A stretch of DNA of 39,675 nt from an uncultured Oscillospiraceae bacterium (lineage in GTDB: Bacteria; Bacillota; Clostridia; Oscillospirales; Oscillospiraceae). This document shows positions 15,633-22,508 of this stretch, in pieces. Positions within the stretch are counted from its first letter, which is position 1; each line of letters starts with the position of its first letter. Below the pieces are notes generated by a model that ran no database searches, was not told where the DNA came from, and saw nothing but the letters and a program-made list of their open reading frames with translations. A program made the position numbers and the translations under genes. Where the stretch lies: the NCBI GenBank assembly GCA_947629795.1, contig CANRFC010000028.1, positions 1 through 39,675 of the forward strand, given 5' to 3'.

Positions 15633-16850
15633 TTATGCCTGTCCGCGCTCGCTCTCATAGGCGGCGAAGGCGGCGCCCATGCGGTCGATGGCCTCCAGGA
15701 TCACTGCCTTGGGACTGGTCAGACACATGCGCATATACTGCCCGCCCTGCTCAGGGTCGTGGGCCAAACCGCCCTGGACGGCCACGTTGGCCTTGTGGTT
15801 GACCACAAGCTGGAGCTCGTCCGGGGAACAGCCGTAATCGGAAAAGTCCACCCAAAGGATGTAGGTCCCCTGGGGGACATAGGCCTTTGCCCTGGGCAGC
15901 TTTTCCTTGATCCGCGCCACCGCCAGCTCCATGGACTCATCCAGATACTGGTTGAGGGCGTCCACCCAGTCCTCGCACTCGGTATACGCGGCGATCATTC
16001 CCGCCATGGCGAAGGGGGTGGGCATCCCGACCTCGTAGTCCTCCTGGAACTGCCGGCGCAAGGCCTCGTCGGGGATGACCGAGTAGGCGCAGTGGAGCCC
16101 CATGAGGTTGAAGGTCTTGTTCACGCCGGAGACCATGATGATGTTGCTCAGGTCGTCCACGGCGTCAATGATGGGGGTGTGCTTGACCCCCTTGCGGACG
16201 ATGTCGGAGTGGATCTCGTCGGAGACCACCACCACCCCGTTCTTCCGGCAGATGTCGGCCATGCGGCGCAGCTCCTCCGCGGTCCAGACCCGGCCGATGG
16301 GGTTTTCCGGGGAACAGAGGATGAAGACCTTGTTCTCGGGCCGGGCACAGACCTGTTCAAAGCCCTCCCAATCCATGCGGTAGTCCCCCACCGCGGGCTG
16401 GAGGAGATGACAGGGCGCCACCTTCCGGCCCATACGGCCGATGACGCCGGTGAAGTTGCTGTACACGGGGTGGCACAGGATGACCCCGTCCCCCGGCCGG
16501 GAAAAAGCCTGAACGGTCTGCCCCACCCCATCCAGGGCCCCGTTGGAGTAGATGATCCAGTCCCGCTCCAGCTTCAGGCCATAACGGCGGTCGTACCAAT
16601 GGATGATGGAATCCTTATAGGCGGGCGTGGAGTCGGCCGTGGTGTACCCAAAGGTCCCGAAGTCGGCCACCCGGTGCATGGCGGCAGTGATGGGGGGTGC
16701 GCAAGGGAAGTCCGTGTCGGCCAGAAGGAGACGGATGGTGTCCTCATCCAGCCGAATTCCCGGCGCCAAACGGCGGAAATAGCCGGGGTCGTCATATTTC
16801 AGAGTGTAGGTGTTCCGACGGTCCAATGCGTGGTCAAAGTCGTACTGCAA
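15633..16850 (-). CDS. patB: MalY/PatB-type cystathionine beta-lyase/aminotransferase (405 aa)
   Basis: Fold-type I PLP enzyme that likely cleaves C-S bonds of cystathionine or cysteine conjugates, releasing a thiol, pyruvate and ammonia. Early motif FPCAPPITAAM and then FGYTTADSTPAY. YSNGALDGVGQTV follows in the large domain, then CSPENPIGRVWT, VVVSDEIHSDI and the PLP lysine K245 in SGVNKTFNLMG. The length matches the family. The frame runs up to an ATG at 16892, but the TTG at 16850 lies eight bases after a perfect AAAGGAGG, so I take TTG. It is first gene of a three-gene operon with a permease and an electron carrier, behind a MarR gene and MarR-like operators. Confidence 0.88.
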   Translation of the reverse strand: MQYDFDHALDRRNTYTLKYDDPGYFRRLAPGIRLDEDTIRLLLADTDFPCAPPITAAMHRVADFGTFGYTTADSTPAYKDSIIHWYDRRYGLKLERDWIIYSNGALDGVGQTVQAFSRPGDGVILCHPVYSNFTGVIGRMGRKVAPCHLLQPAVGDYRMDWEGFEQVCARPENKVFILCSPENPIGRVWTAEELRRMADICRKNGVVVVSDEIHSDIVRKGVKHTPIIDAVDDLSNIIMVSGVNKTFNLMGLHCAYSVIPDEALRRQFQEDYEVGMPTPFAMAGMIAAYTECEDWVDALNQYLDESMELAVARIKEKLPRAKAYVPQGTYILWVDFSDYGCSPDELQLVVNHKANVAVQGGLAHDPEQGGQYMRMCLTSPKAVILEAIDRMGAAFAAYESERGQA

Positions 16851-16939
16851 AATCGGTTCCTCCTTTGTTTTTTGACATAAGTCGATTCCCATCCCCGGAC
16901 GGCCGCCTCTCTCGCCCCTCTCATCCTCTCGGTGGAGTT

Positions 16940-16968
16940 AATTTAGCTGCTAAAGGACATACTGTAAA
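16940..16968 (-). promoter_or_regulatory. Promoter of the C-S lyase operon
   Basis: On the minus strand TTTACA (16963-16968), 17 bp, TAAATT (16940-16945). The -10 overlaps the operator at 16942-16954, so a bound repressor would exclude polymerase. Confidence 0.6.
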
Positions 16969-16994
16969 AAACCGCAACTGCTTTAGTTGCTAAA
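16942..16994. promoter_or_regulatory. Twin MarR-type operators
   Basis: TTTAGCTGCTAAA (16942-16954) and TTTAGTTGCTAAA (16982-16994) share the inverted repeat TTTAG-N3-CTAAA, with centres 40 bp (about four helical turns) apart. They lie between the MarR gene and patB and flank the lyase promoter. Confidence 0.7.
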
Positions 16995-17007
16995 ATAATT
17001 TATACAC

Positions 17008-17044
17008 AAAAATCTCCCACCTGTCAAGACAGAGGGGAGATTTT
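17008..17044 (-). terminator. Terminator after the MarR gene
   Basis: AAAATCTCCC (17009-17018) pairs with GGGAGATTTT (17035-17044), and inner CTGTC/GACAG pairs as well. T-tracts follow on both sides. It separates marR from the lyase operon. Confidence 0.75.
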
Positions 17045-17064
17045 CTGCAATTTCGACAAAAATG

Positions 17065-17520
17065 CTATATCGGTTTTATGAATATTTCCCGAACGAGCTG
17101 CTCGTAATGGATGAGCCGCTCCAGGTCGGCGTCGGAAAATTCCGAGAGGGTCTCGCCGGCGGCAGTGTACTGTCTCCGGTCATAGAGGATGTGCCGGGCG
17201 CACAGCTCCTCCCCTTTGGGGGTGAGGGTAACTGTGGTGACCCGCTTATCCCGGGCGTCCTTGGCCCGGGAGAGGTAGCCCTTCTTCTCCAGGCGGGTGA
17301 CCATCTGGGTCACAGCCCCCTGGGTGACATTGAGCTGCTGGGCCATCTCGCTCATGGAGGGACTGCGGCCGGGGCCCACGGCCACCACAAAGTGGACCTC
17401 CCGCATGTAGAGGTCGTCGGCCTCGGCGTACCTTCTGGGCTTTTCCAGATAGCTGTTCACCACCGCGGCGGAAAGGGTACATTCATACAACAGCCTCTCG
17501 GCCAATTCAACACGGTCCAA
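17065..17520 (-). CDS. MarR-family transcriptional regulator (151 aa)
   Basis: Winged-helix dimeric regulator. The core PSMSEMAQQLNVTQGAVTQMVTRLEKKGYLSR (helices 3-4 and start of wing) and DARDKRVTTVTLTPKGEEL (wing) is diagnostic. The long open frame reaches 17637, but no ATG fits a ribosome binding site. TTG at 17520 follows GGAAAGGAGG by ten bases and gives normal MarR length. A promoter (TTGACG, 18 bp, TATAAT on the complement of 17557-17586) lies just upstream, divergent from lysR. It probably represses the downstream lyase operon through the TTTAG-N3-CTAAA sites. The ligand is unknown; a thiol or Cys derivative would fit the context. Confidence 0.85.
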   Translation of the reverse strand: MDRVELAERLLYECTLSAAVVNSYLEKPRRYAEADDLYMREVHFVVAVGPGRSPSMSEMAQQLNVTQGAVTQMVTRLEKKGYLSRAKDARDKRVTTVTLTPKGEELCARHILYDRRQYTAAGETLSEFSDADLERLIHYEQLVREIFIKPI

Positions 17521-17556
17521 TCCATTTCTCCCTCCTTTCCGGGCAGGTATTGAATG

Positions 17557-17586
17557 ATTATACCCCCTTTCCCCGGGAATCGTCAA
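17557..17586 (-). promoter_or_regulatory. marR promoter
   Basis: TTGACG (complement of 17581-17586), 18-bp spacer, TATAAT (complement of 17557-17562). Confidence 0.65.
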
Positions 17587-17619
17587 GGCCGGACGGAAAG
17601 AAATGCCCCTCCCCCGCCC

Positions 17620-17648
17620 TTGACATTTTTCAGGCAAGACCTTATGAT
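17620..17648 (+). promoter_or_regulatory. lysR promoter
   Basis: TTGACA (17620-17625), 17 bp, TATGAT (17643-17648). It is divergent from the marR promoter. Confidence 0.7.
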
Positions 17649-17664
17649 GGTCCTGAAAGTCCGT

Positions 17665-17677
17665 GGAAAAAACTTAT
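17665..17677 (+). promoter_or_regulatory. Putative LysR site in its own leader
   Basis: GGAAAAAACTTAT lies just downstream of the lysR -10, where binding would repress. The identical 13-mer is found upstream of asrA at 18702-18714. Confidence 0.5.
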
Positions 17678-17698
17678 CCTTCGACAGGAGGCGGGGAC

Positions 17699-18589
17699 AT
17701 GACGACCAGAGAGCTGGAGATCTTCTCGGCGGTGGTGGAGTGCGGGTCCATGAGCGCCGCGGCCCGGAAACTGCGCATCAGCCAATCCTCGGTGAGCCAG
17801 GTGGTGGTGGACCTGGAGCGGAAGTACGACGTGCTGCTCTTCGAGCGCTACGCCCACTCCCTCCACCTCACCGACGTGGGCCGGACCCTGTCGGAGTACG
17901 CCCGGCAGGCGCTGAGCCTGGCCAGGGAGACCGAGTCCTTCCTTCAGGGCTCCACCCAGCGGCCCCACCTGCGGGTGGGCGCCAGCGTCACTGTGGGGTG
18001 CAGCCTGCTGTGCCCGCTGCTGGAGCGGCTGCGGCAGGAGCTGCCCCAGATCACCCTGGAGACGGTGGTCTCCAACACCCAGAGCGTGGAGGACCGGCTG
18101 CTCCGCTATGAGCTGGATGTGGGCCTGGTGGAGGGGCAGGTCACCCACCGGGACCTGGTGAAGGAGCGCGTGGTGGAGGACCGGCTGGCTCTCATCTGCG
18201 GCCGGGGACATCCCTTCTTCGGCCGGGAGACCGTCTCCCCCCGGGAGCTGAGCGGGCAGACCTTCCTCCTCCGGGAGGAGGGCAGCGGCACCCGGGCCCA
18301 GCTGGAGCGGGAGCTTCAGCGGCTCAAGCTCCACTACCACGTGGGCTGGGTGTCCAGCAACCCGGAGGTCATCCGCCAGGCCGTCATCCACAACTTCGGC
18401 CTGTCCGCCCTGTCCCCCCGCATCCTCCGGGACAGCCTGCGCCAGGGGGAGCTGTGGGCCTTCCGGGTGCGGGAGCTGGACCTGTCCCGGCAGTTCGCCC
18501 TGGTCTACCACCGGGACAAGTTCCCCGGCGAGGCCTTCTCCCGCTTCCGCCGCATCTGCGCCGAGCTGGGCAGCAGCGACGAGCTCTGA
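17699..18589 (+). CDS. LysR-family regulator, CysL-like (296 aa)
   Basis: The N-terminal helix-turn-helix (MTTRELEIFSAVVECGSMSAAARKLRISQSSVSQVV) is followed by a two-lobed periplasmic-binding-like sensor domain from about residue 90. GVGLVEGQ-type strands and GVS/LSALSPRIL near residue 240 are typical. ATG 17699 is preceded by AGGAGGCGGGG; an in-frame ATG at 17663 lacks a site and overlaps the candidate operator. It sits directly before asrABC in the same direction, as CysL-type activators of sulfite reductase do in Bacillus. Activation of asrABC is inferred from position and the shared 13-mer. The inducer (for example O-acetylserine or sulfite) is not known. Confidence 0.87.
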   Translation: MTTRELEIFSAVVECGSMSAAARKLRISQSSVSQVVVDLERKYDVLLFERYAHSLHLTDVGRTLSEYARQALSLARETESFLQGSTQRPHLRVGASVTVGCSLLCPLLERLRQELPQITLETVVSNTQSVEDRLLRYELDVGLVEGQVTHRDLVKERVVEDRLALICGRGHPFFGRETVSPRELSGQTFLLREEGSGTRAQLERELQRLKLHYHVGWVSSNPEVIRQAVIHNFGLSALSPRILRDSLRQGELWAFRVRELDLSRQFALVYHRDKFPGEAFSRFRRICAELGSSDEL

Positions 18590-18701
18590 AAGGCGGACAG
18601 CCCCGGTCTTTTTATCCCCGAAGGGCCGTATATATAGGATAGGGCTTGGACAAGGGGGGAGGGGGTATAAGTCTTTTCGCCGGATTCGACAATAACTTAC
18701 A

Positions 18702-18714
18702 GGAAAAAACTTAT
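18702..18714 (+). promoter_or_regulatory. Putative LysR activation site upstream of asrA
   Basis: A second copy of GGAAAAAACTTAT, centred about 65 bp before the predicted asr transcription start, the usual place of a LysR recognition site. CTTATAGTCTTATA directly adjoins toward the -35 and could be the activation site. Confidence 0.5.
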
Positions 18715-18737
18715 AGTCTTATAAACCTCTTTCGTTC

Positions 18738-18766
18738 TTTACAAAATTGTCAAGGGCTGTTATAAT
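18738..18766 (+). promoter_or_regulatory. asrABC promoter
   Basis: TTTACA (18738-18743), 17 bp, TATAAT (18761-18766), 59 bp before the asrA ATG. Confidence 0.75.
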
Positions 18767-18824
18767 TTTAACTAAGATCCTTGGGCAAAAACACAATAAA
18801 AATTCCACAAGGAGGAGTGCTTGG

Positions 18825-19868
18825 ATGAGTTACATCCTGAACACCCAGCAGGCCGACAAGGTCCTGGGCGCGCTGGCGGAGAAGTACGGGGTCTACGCCC
18901 CCAAGCGGTTCGTCAATCAGGGGCGGTATTCTGCCACTGATTCCATCCGCTATGACAAGGTCTCCAGTGCCAGCGAGATCGTTTGGCAGGTCAAGTCGGA
19001 CTATCCTGCCAAGGAGGTCATCAACCCCATTCAGCAGGCCATTTTCTACTTCACCGAGGACGAGTACCGCGCCAGCAAGGCCAAGGAGCAGCCCGTACTC
19101 ATCTTCGCCCGGCCCTGCGACATCAACGCCCAGAAGATCCAGGCCAAGATCCTCGCCGGCAACGGCGGCTTCACCGACATGTACTACGAGCGCATGCGGG
19201 AGCGGGTCAAGTTCATCCTCATGGACTGCAACGGCGGGGACGACACCTGCTTCTGCGTGTCCATGGGCTCCAACACTGTGGATGAGAGCGATTATGCCGC
19301 CGCCGTGAAGTTCTCCGACCAGGGCATGGAGGTCAAGGTCATCGACCCCGAGCTGGAGCCCTTCTTCGCCGGGTGCGACACCTGCGGCTTCACCCCCGAG
19401 TTCGTCAAGGAGAACGAGCTGAAGGTCACCGTGCCCGACCTCAGCGACAAGGAAGTCCGGCTGGCTCTGAAGAAGCACCCCATGTGGCAGGAGTTCAACT
19501 CCCGCTGCGTCTCCTGCGGCGCCTGCACCGTGGCCTGCTCCACCTGCACCTGCTTCACCACCCGGGACGTCATCTACGGCGAGAACCCCGAGGTGGGCGA
19601 GCGCCGGAGGGTCACCGCCTCCTGCCAGATTGCCGGCTTTGACCAGATGGCCGGCCAGCGGGAGTTCCGCTCCACCGCCGGCGACCGGATGCGCTTCAAG
19701 GTCCTGCACAAGTTCCACGACTACAAGGCCCGCTTCGGCGACCGCCACATGTGCGTGGGCTGCGGCCGGTGCACCCACCGCTGCCCCGAGCTCATTTCCA
19801 TTTCCGCGACTGTCAACAAGGTCAATGCCGCCGTTGAGGAGATCAAGGCGAGCATGGGCAAAGCATAA
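18825..19868 (+). CDS. asrA: Anaerobic sulfite reductase subunit A
   Basis: Ferredoxin-like subunit that relays electrons to the AsrC catalytic subunit in the dissimilatory-type reduction of sulfite to sulfide. It has 347 aa. A mid-chain Cys-rich part (DCNGGDDTCFC, CDTCGF) is followed by two 4Fe-4S motifs, CVSCGACTVACSTCTCF near residues 228-245 and CVGCGRCTHRCPE near residue 310. The frame is open from 18747, but ATG 18825 has an AGGAGG site and the extension would overlap the promoter. Operon asrABC, with asrB 14 bp downstream. It supplies sulfide for CysK. Confidence 0.95.
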   Translation: MSYILNTQQADKVLGALAEKYGVYAPKRFVNQGRYSATDSIRYDKVSSASEIVWQVKSDYPAKEVINPIQQAIFYFTEDEYRASKAKEQPVLIFARPCDINAQKIQAKILAGNGGFTDMYYERMRERVKFILMDCNGGDDTCFCVSMGSNTVDESDYAAAVKFSDQGMEVKVIDPELEPFFAGCDTCGFTPEFVKENELKVTVPDLSDKEVRLALKKHPMWQEFNSRCVSCGACTVACSTCTCFTTRDVIYGENPEVGERRRVTASCQIAGFDQMAGQREFRSTAGDRMRFKVLHKFHDYKARFGDRHMCVGCGRCTHRCPELISISATVNKVNAAVEEIKASMGKA

Positions 19869-19882
19869 GGAGGTGGCCTGAG

Positions 19883-20674
19883 ATGATCAATCCTGTTCAG
19901 CCCAATCCCTGTAAGATCCTGAGCGTCAAGAAGGAGAGCCAGCACGAGTGGACCTACCGCGTGGCCACCGACGCCAAGCCCGAGCACGGCCAGTTCATGC
20001 AGCTTTCCATCCCCATGATCGGCGAGGCCCCCATCTCGGTCTCCGCCCAGGGGGACGGGTGGCTGGAGTTCACCATCCGCAATGTGGGCAAGGTCACCAA
20101 CGTGATCTTTGAGAAGACCGCCGGCGACACCCTGTTCCTCCGCGGGCCCTACGGCAAGGGCTGGCCTGTGGAGCAGTTCAAGGGCAAGCACATGGTGGTC
20201 ATCACCGGCGGCACCGGCCTGGCCCCTGTCCGCTCCATGCTCAACTTCTTCGCCGCCAACCCCGGCTACGTGAAGGACGTCACCCTCATCTGCGGCTTCA
20301 AGAACGAGGAGGGCATCGTCTTCCACTCCGAGCTGGAGACCTGGAAGAGCAAGTTCAAGACCATCTACGCCCTGGACAACGACACCAAGGAGGGCTGGCG
20401 CACCGGCATGGTCACCGCCTTCGTCAAGGAGATCCCCTTCGATCAGTGGGGCGACGATTACGCCGTTGTGGTGGTGGGTCCCCCGCCCATGATGAAGTTC
20501 ACCGGCCTGGAGCTCATCAAGTGCAACGCCAAGGCGGAGAACATCTGGATGAGCTTCGAGCGCAAGATGTCCTGCGCCGTGGGCAAGTGCGGCCACTGCC
20601 GCATCGACGAAGTCTATGTGTGCCTGGACGGGCCGGTGTTCCCCTACACTGTGGCCCGCGACCTGGTGGACTGA
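19883..20674 (+). CDS. asrB: Anaerobic sulfite reductase subunit B
   Basis: NAD(P)H-oxidising flavoprotein subunit of the Asr complex, homologous to dihydroorotate dehydrogenase electron-transfer subunits. It has 263 aa. The FAD domain includes LRGPYGKGWPV, the nicotinamide-binding part has ITGGTGLAPVRS and VGPPPMMKFT, and the C-terminal 2Fe-2S site is C-x4-C-x2-C (SCAVGKCGHC) with a last Cys in YVCLDGPVF. The start has the strong site AAGGAGGTGG. It lies between asrA and asrC with short spacers. Confidence 0.95.
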   Translation: MINPVQPNPCKILSVKKESQHEWTYRVATDAKPEHGQFMQLSIPMIGEAPISVSAQGDGWLEFTIRNVGKVTNVIFEKTAGDTLFLRGPYGKGWPVEQFKGKHMVVITGGTGLAPVRSMLNFFAANPGYVKDVTLICGFKNEEGIVFHSELETWKSKFKTIYALDNDTKEGWRTGMVTAFVKEIPFDQWGDDYAVVVVGPPPMMKFTGLELIKCNAKAENIWMSFERKMSCAVGKCGHCRIDEVYVCLDGPVFPYTVARDLVD

Positions 20675-20690
20675 GAGAGGAGCAAAGGAT

Positions 20691-21758
20691 ATGAACAGAG
20701 ACATTAACGTCAAGAAGGTACGCCTCAACTGCTTCCGCCAGTCCAAGGTCCCCGGGGTGTTCATGCTCCAGATGCGTGTTCCCGGCGGCACCGTGGCGGC
20801 CAAGTATCTCACCTACGTACAGCATATCGCCGAGACCTGGGGCGACGGCTCCTTCCACTTCGGCACCCGTCAGACCTTTGACATCCCCGGCATCCAGTAC
20901 GATGACATCCCCGCCGTCAACGAGTACCTGGAGACCTACATCCGCGAGGTGGACTCCGAGATGTGCGGCGCCGACATGAACACCGTGGCCCACGAGCCCC
21001 ATCCCTGGGACCCCAAGAGCGGCTACCCCACCATCGGCGCCCGGAACATCACCGGCTGTATCGGCAACTACCACTGCATCTGCGGCAACATCAACACCTT
21101 CGAGCTGGCCCGGAAGATCGAGTCCATCATCTTCCCCAGCCACTACCACATCAAGATCAATATCTCGGGCTGCCCCAATGACTGCAACAAGGCCCATATG
21201 TGCGACTTCGGCATCATCGGCACCTCCAAGATCGACTACCACCCCGAGCGCTGCCTGGGCTGCGCCCGTTGCGTGGAGCAGTGTGAGCATGCCGCCACCC
21301 GGGTCCTCTCCCTCAACGAGGCCACCGGTAAGATCGAGAAGGACCCCTGCTGCTGCGTGGGCTGCGCCGAGTGCGCCCGGGTCTGCCCCGCCAGCGCCTG
21401 GACCCGCCGGGAGAAGCCCCTGTACAAGGTCATCCTGGGCGGCCGTACCGGCCGTCAGACCCCCCGGGCCGGCAAGATGTTCCTGAACTGGGCCAGTGAG
21501 GACGTGATCCTGGGCGTGCTGAAGAACTGGCAGAAGTTCTCCGCCTGGGTCATGGACTACAAGCCCGAGTACCTCCACGGCGGCCACCTCATCGACCGGG
21601 CCGGCTACAAGAAGTTCAAGGAGATCATCCTGGAGGGCGTGGAGCTCAACCCCGAGTGCCTGGTGGCCGAGGATATCTTCTGGCACGAGACCGAGTACCG
21701 CTCCAACTTCAACGTAAAGCCCCTTTCCATGCACCACACCGCGGGCCCCAAGGCGTAA
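20691..21758 (+). CDS. asrC: Anaerobic sulfite reductase subunit C (siroheme)
   Basis: Catalytic siroheme/4Fe-4S subunit reducing sulfite by six electrons to sulfide. It has 355 aa. The siroheme-cluster ligands are visible in CIGNYHCICG and, about 40 residues on, ISGCPNDCNKAHMCD. Two ferredoxin motifs are inserted after that: CLGCARCVEQCEH and CVGCAECARVCP. The start at ATG 20691 follows GAGAGGAGC 16 bp after asrB. Siroheme made by the next two genes fits this subunit's need. Confidence 0.95.
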   Translation: MNRDINVKKVRLNCFRQSKVPGVFMLQMRVPGGTVAAKYLTYVQHIAETWGDGSFHFGTRQTFDIPGIQYDDIPAVNEYLETYIREVDSEMCGADMNTVAHEPHPWDPKSGYPTIGARNITGCIGNYHCICGNINTFELARKIESIIFPSHYHIKINISGCPNDCNKAHMCDFGIIGTSKIDYHPERCLGCARCVEQCEHAATRVLSLNEATGKIEKDPCCCVGCAECARVCPASAWTRREKPLYKVILGGRTGRQTPRAGKMFLNWASEDVILGVLKNWQKFSAWVMDYKPEYLHGGHLIDRAGYKKFKEIILEGVELNPECLVAEDIFWHETEYRSNFNVKPLSMHHTAGPKA

Positions 21759-21788
21759 AACCCCTCTGACCCGCCCCAAAAGCCTTTC

Positions 21789-21824
21789 CAAAGGGCTCCG
21801 ACGGGGGACCGTCGGAGCCCTTTG
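21789..21824 (+). terminator. Terminator after asrABC
   Basis: A 14-bp perfect stem (CAAAGGGCTCCGAC, 21789-21802, with 21811-21824). The T-run is short (TTT inside the stem), so partial readthrough into the siroheme genes is plausible. Confidence 0.75.
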
Positions 21825-21890
21825 ACTGTAAACGCGGCCCCGCGCTCCCCGCCGGGAGGGGGCCTTGCAAACCCCGAGAGGAGGCCCCCT

Positions 21891-22508
21891 ATGGCCTGGT
21901 TCCCCCTGTTTCTGGACCTCAGCGGTAAAAAATGTCTGGTTGCCGGCGGCGGCGCCGTGGCGCTGCGGAAGGTCAGATCCCTTCTGGAGTGCGGCGCCGA
22001 AGTGACGGTGGCCGCCCCGGAGGTCCTCCCCCAGCTGGCCGCCCTTCCCGCCCGGTTCCTCCCCCGGAAGGTGGAGGAGGCCGACCTGGCCGGCTGCGCC
22101 CTGGTGGTGGACGCCACCGGCGACCCCACCGTGGGCGAAGCCCTCTCCCGGCTGTGCGGGGAAAGGGGGCTCCCCCTCAACGTGGTGGACATGCCCCAGT
22201 ACTGCTCGGTGATCTTCCCCGCCGTCCTCCGCCGGGGAAAGCTCACCGCCGCCATCTCCACCGGCGGGGCCAGCCCCCTGGCCGCCGCCTGGGTCCGGGA
22301 CCGGCTCTCCGAGGCCCTTCCCGACTGCTTCGAGGCCATTCTGGACCAGATGGAGGCGCTGCGGCCCCTGGCCAAGTCCTCCCTCCCCCAACAGCCCCGG
22401 CGGGCGGCCTTCCTGCGCGCCTGTCTCGCCGCCGCCCTGGAGAAGGGCCGGCCTTTGACCGAGGCGGAGATCGGGGCATACTTATCCAAAGAGGAGGCGA
22501 GCCTATGA
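21891..22508 (+). CDS. Precorrin-2 dehydrogenase/sirohydrochlorin ferrochelatase (Met8/SirC type)
   Basis: Oxidises precorrin-2 to sirohydrochlorin with NAD, and may insert iron to give siroheme. It has 205 aa. The Rossmann loop is VAGGGAVALRK near the N terminus and AVTVAAPEV-like strands follow; ISTGGASPLAAAWVRDRL is the conserved C-terminal segment of this family. The open frame reaches 21822, but ATG 21891 follows GAGAGGAGG and the extension would cross the terminator. Its stop overlaps the next start (ATGA), so the two proteins are translationally coupled. Confidence 0.88.
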   Translation: MAWFPLFLDLSGKKCLVAGGGAVALRKVRSLLECGAEVTVAAPEVLPQLAALPARFLPRKVEEADLAGCALVVDATGDPTVGEALSRLCGERGLPLNVVDMPQYCSVIFPAVLRRGKLTAAISTGGASPLAAAWVRDRLSEALPDCFEAILDQMEALRPLAKSSLPQQPRRAAFLRACLAAALEKGRPLTEAEIGAYLSKEEASL

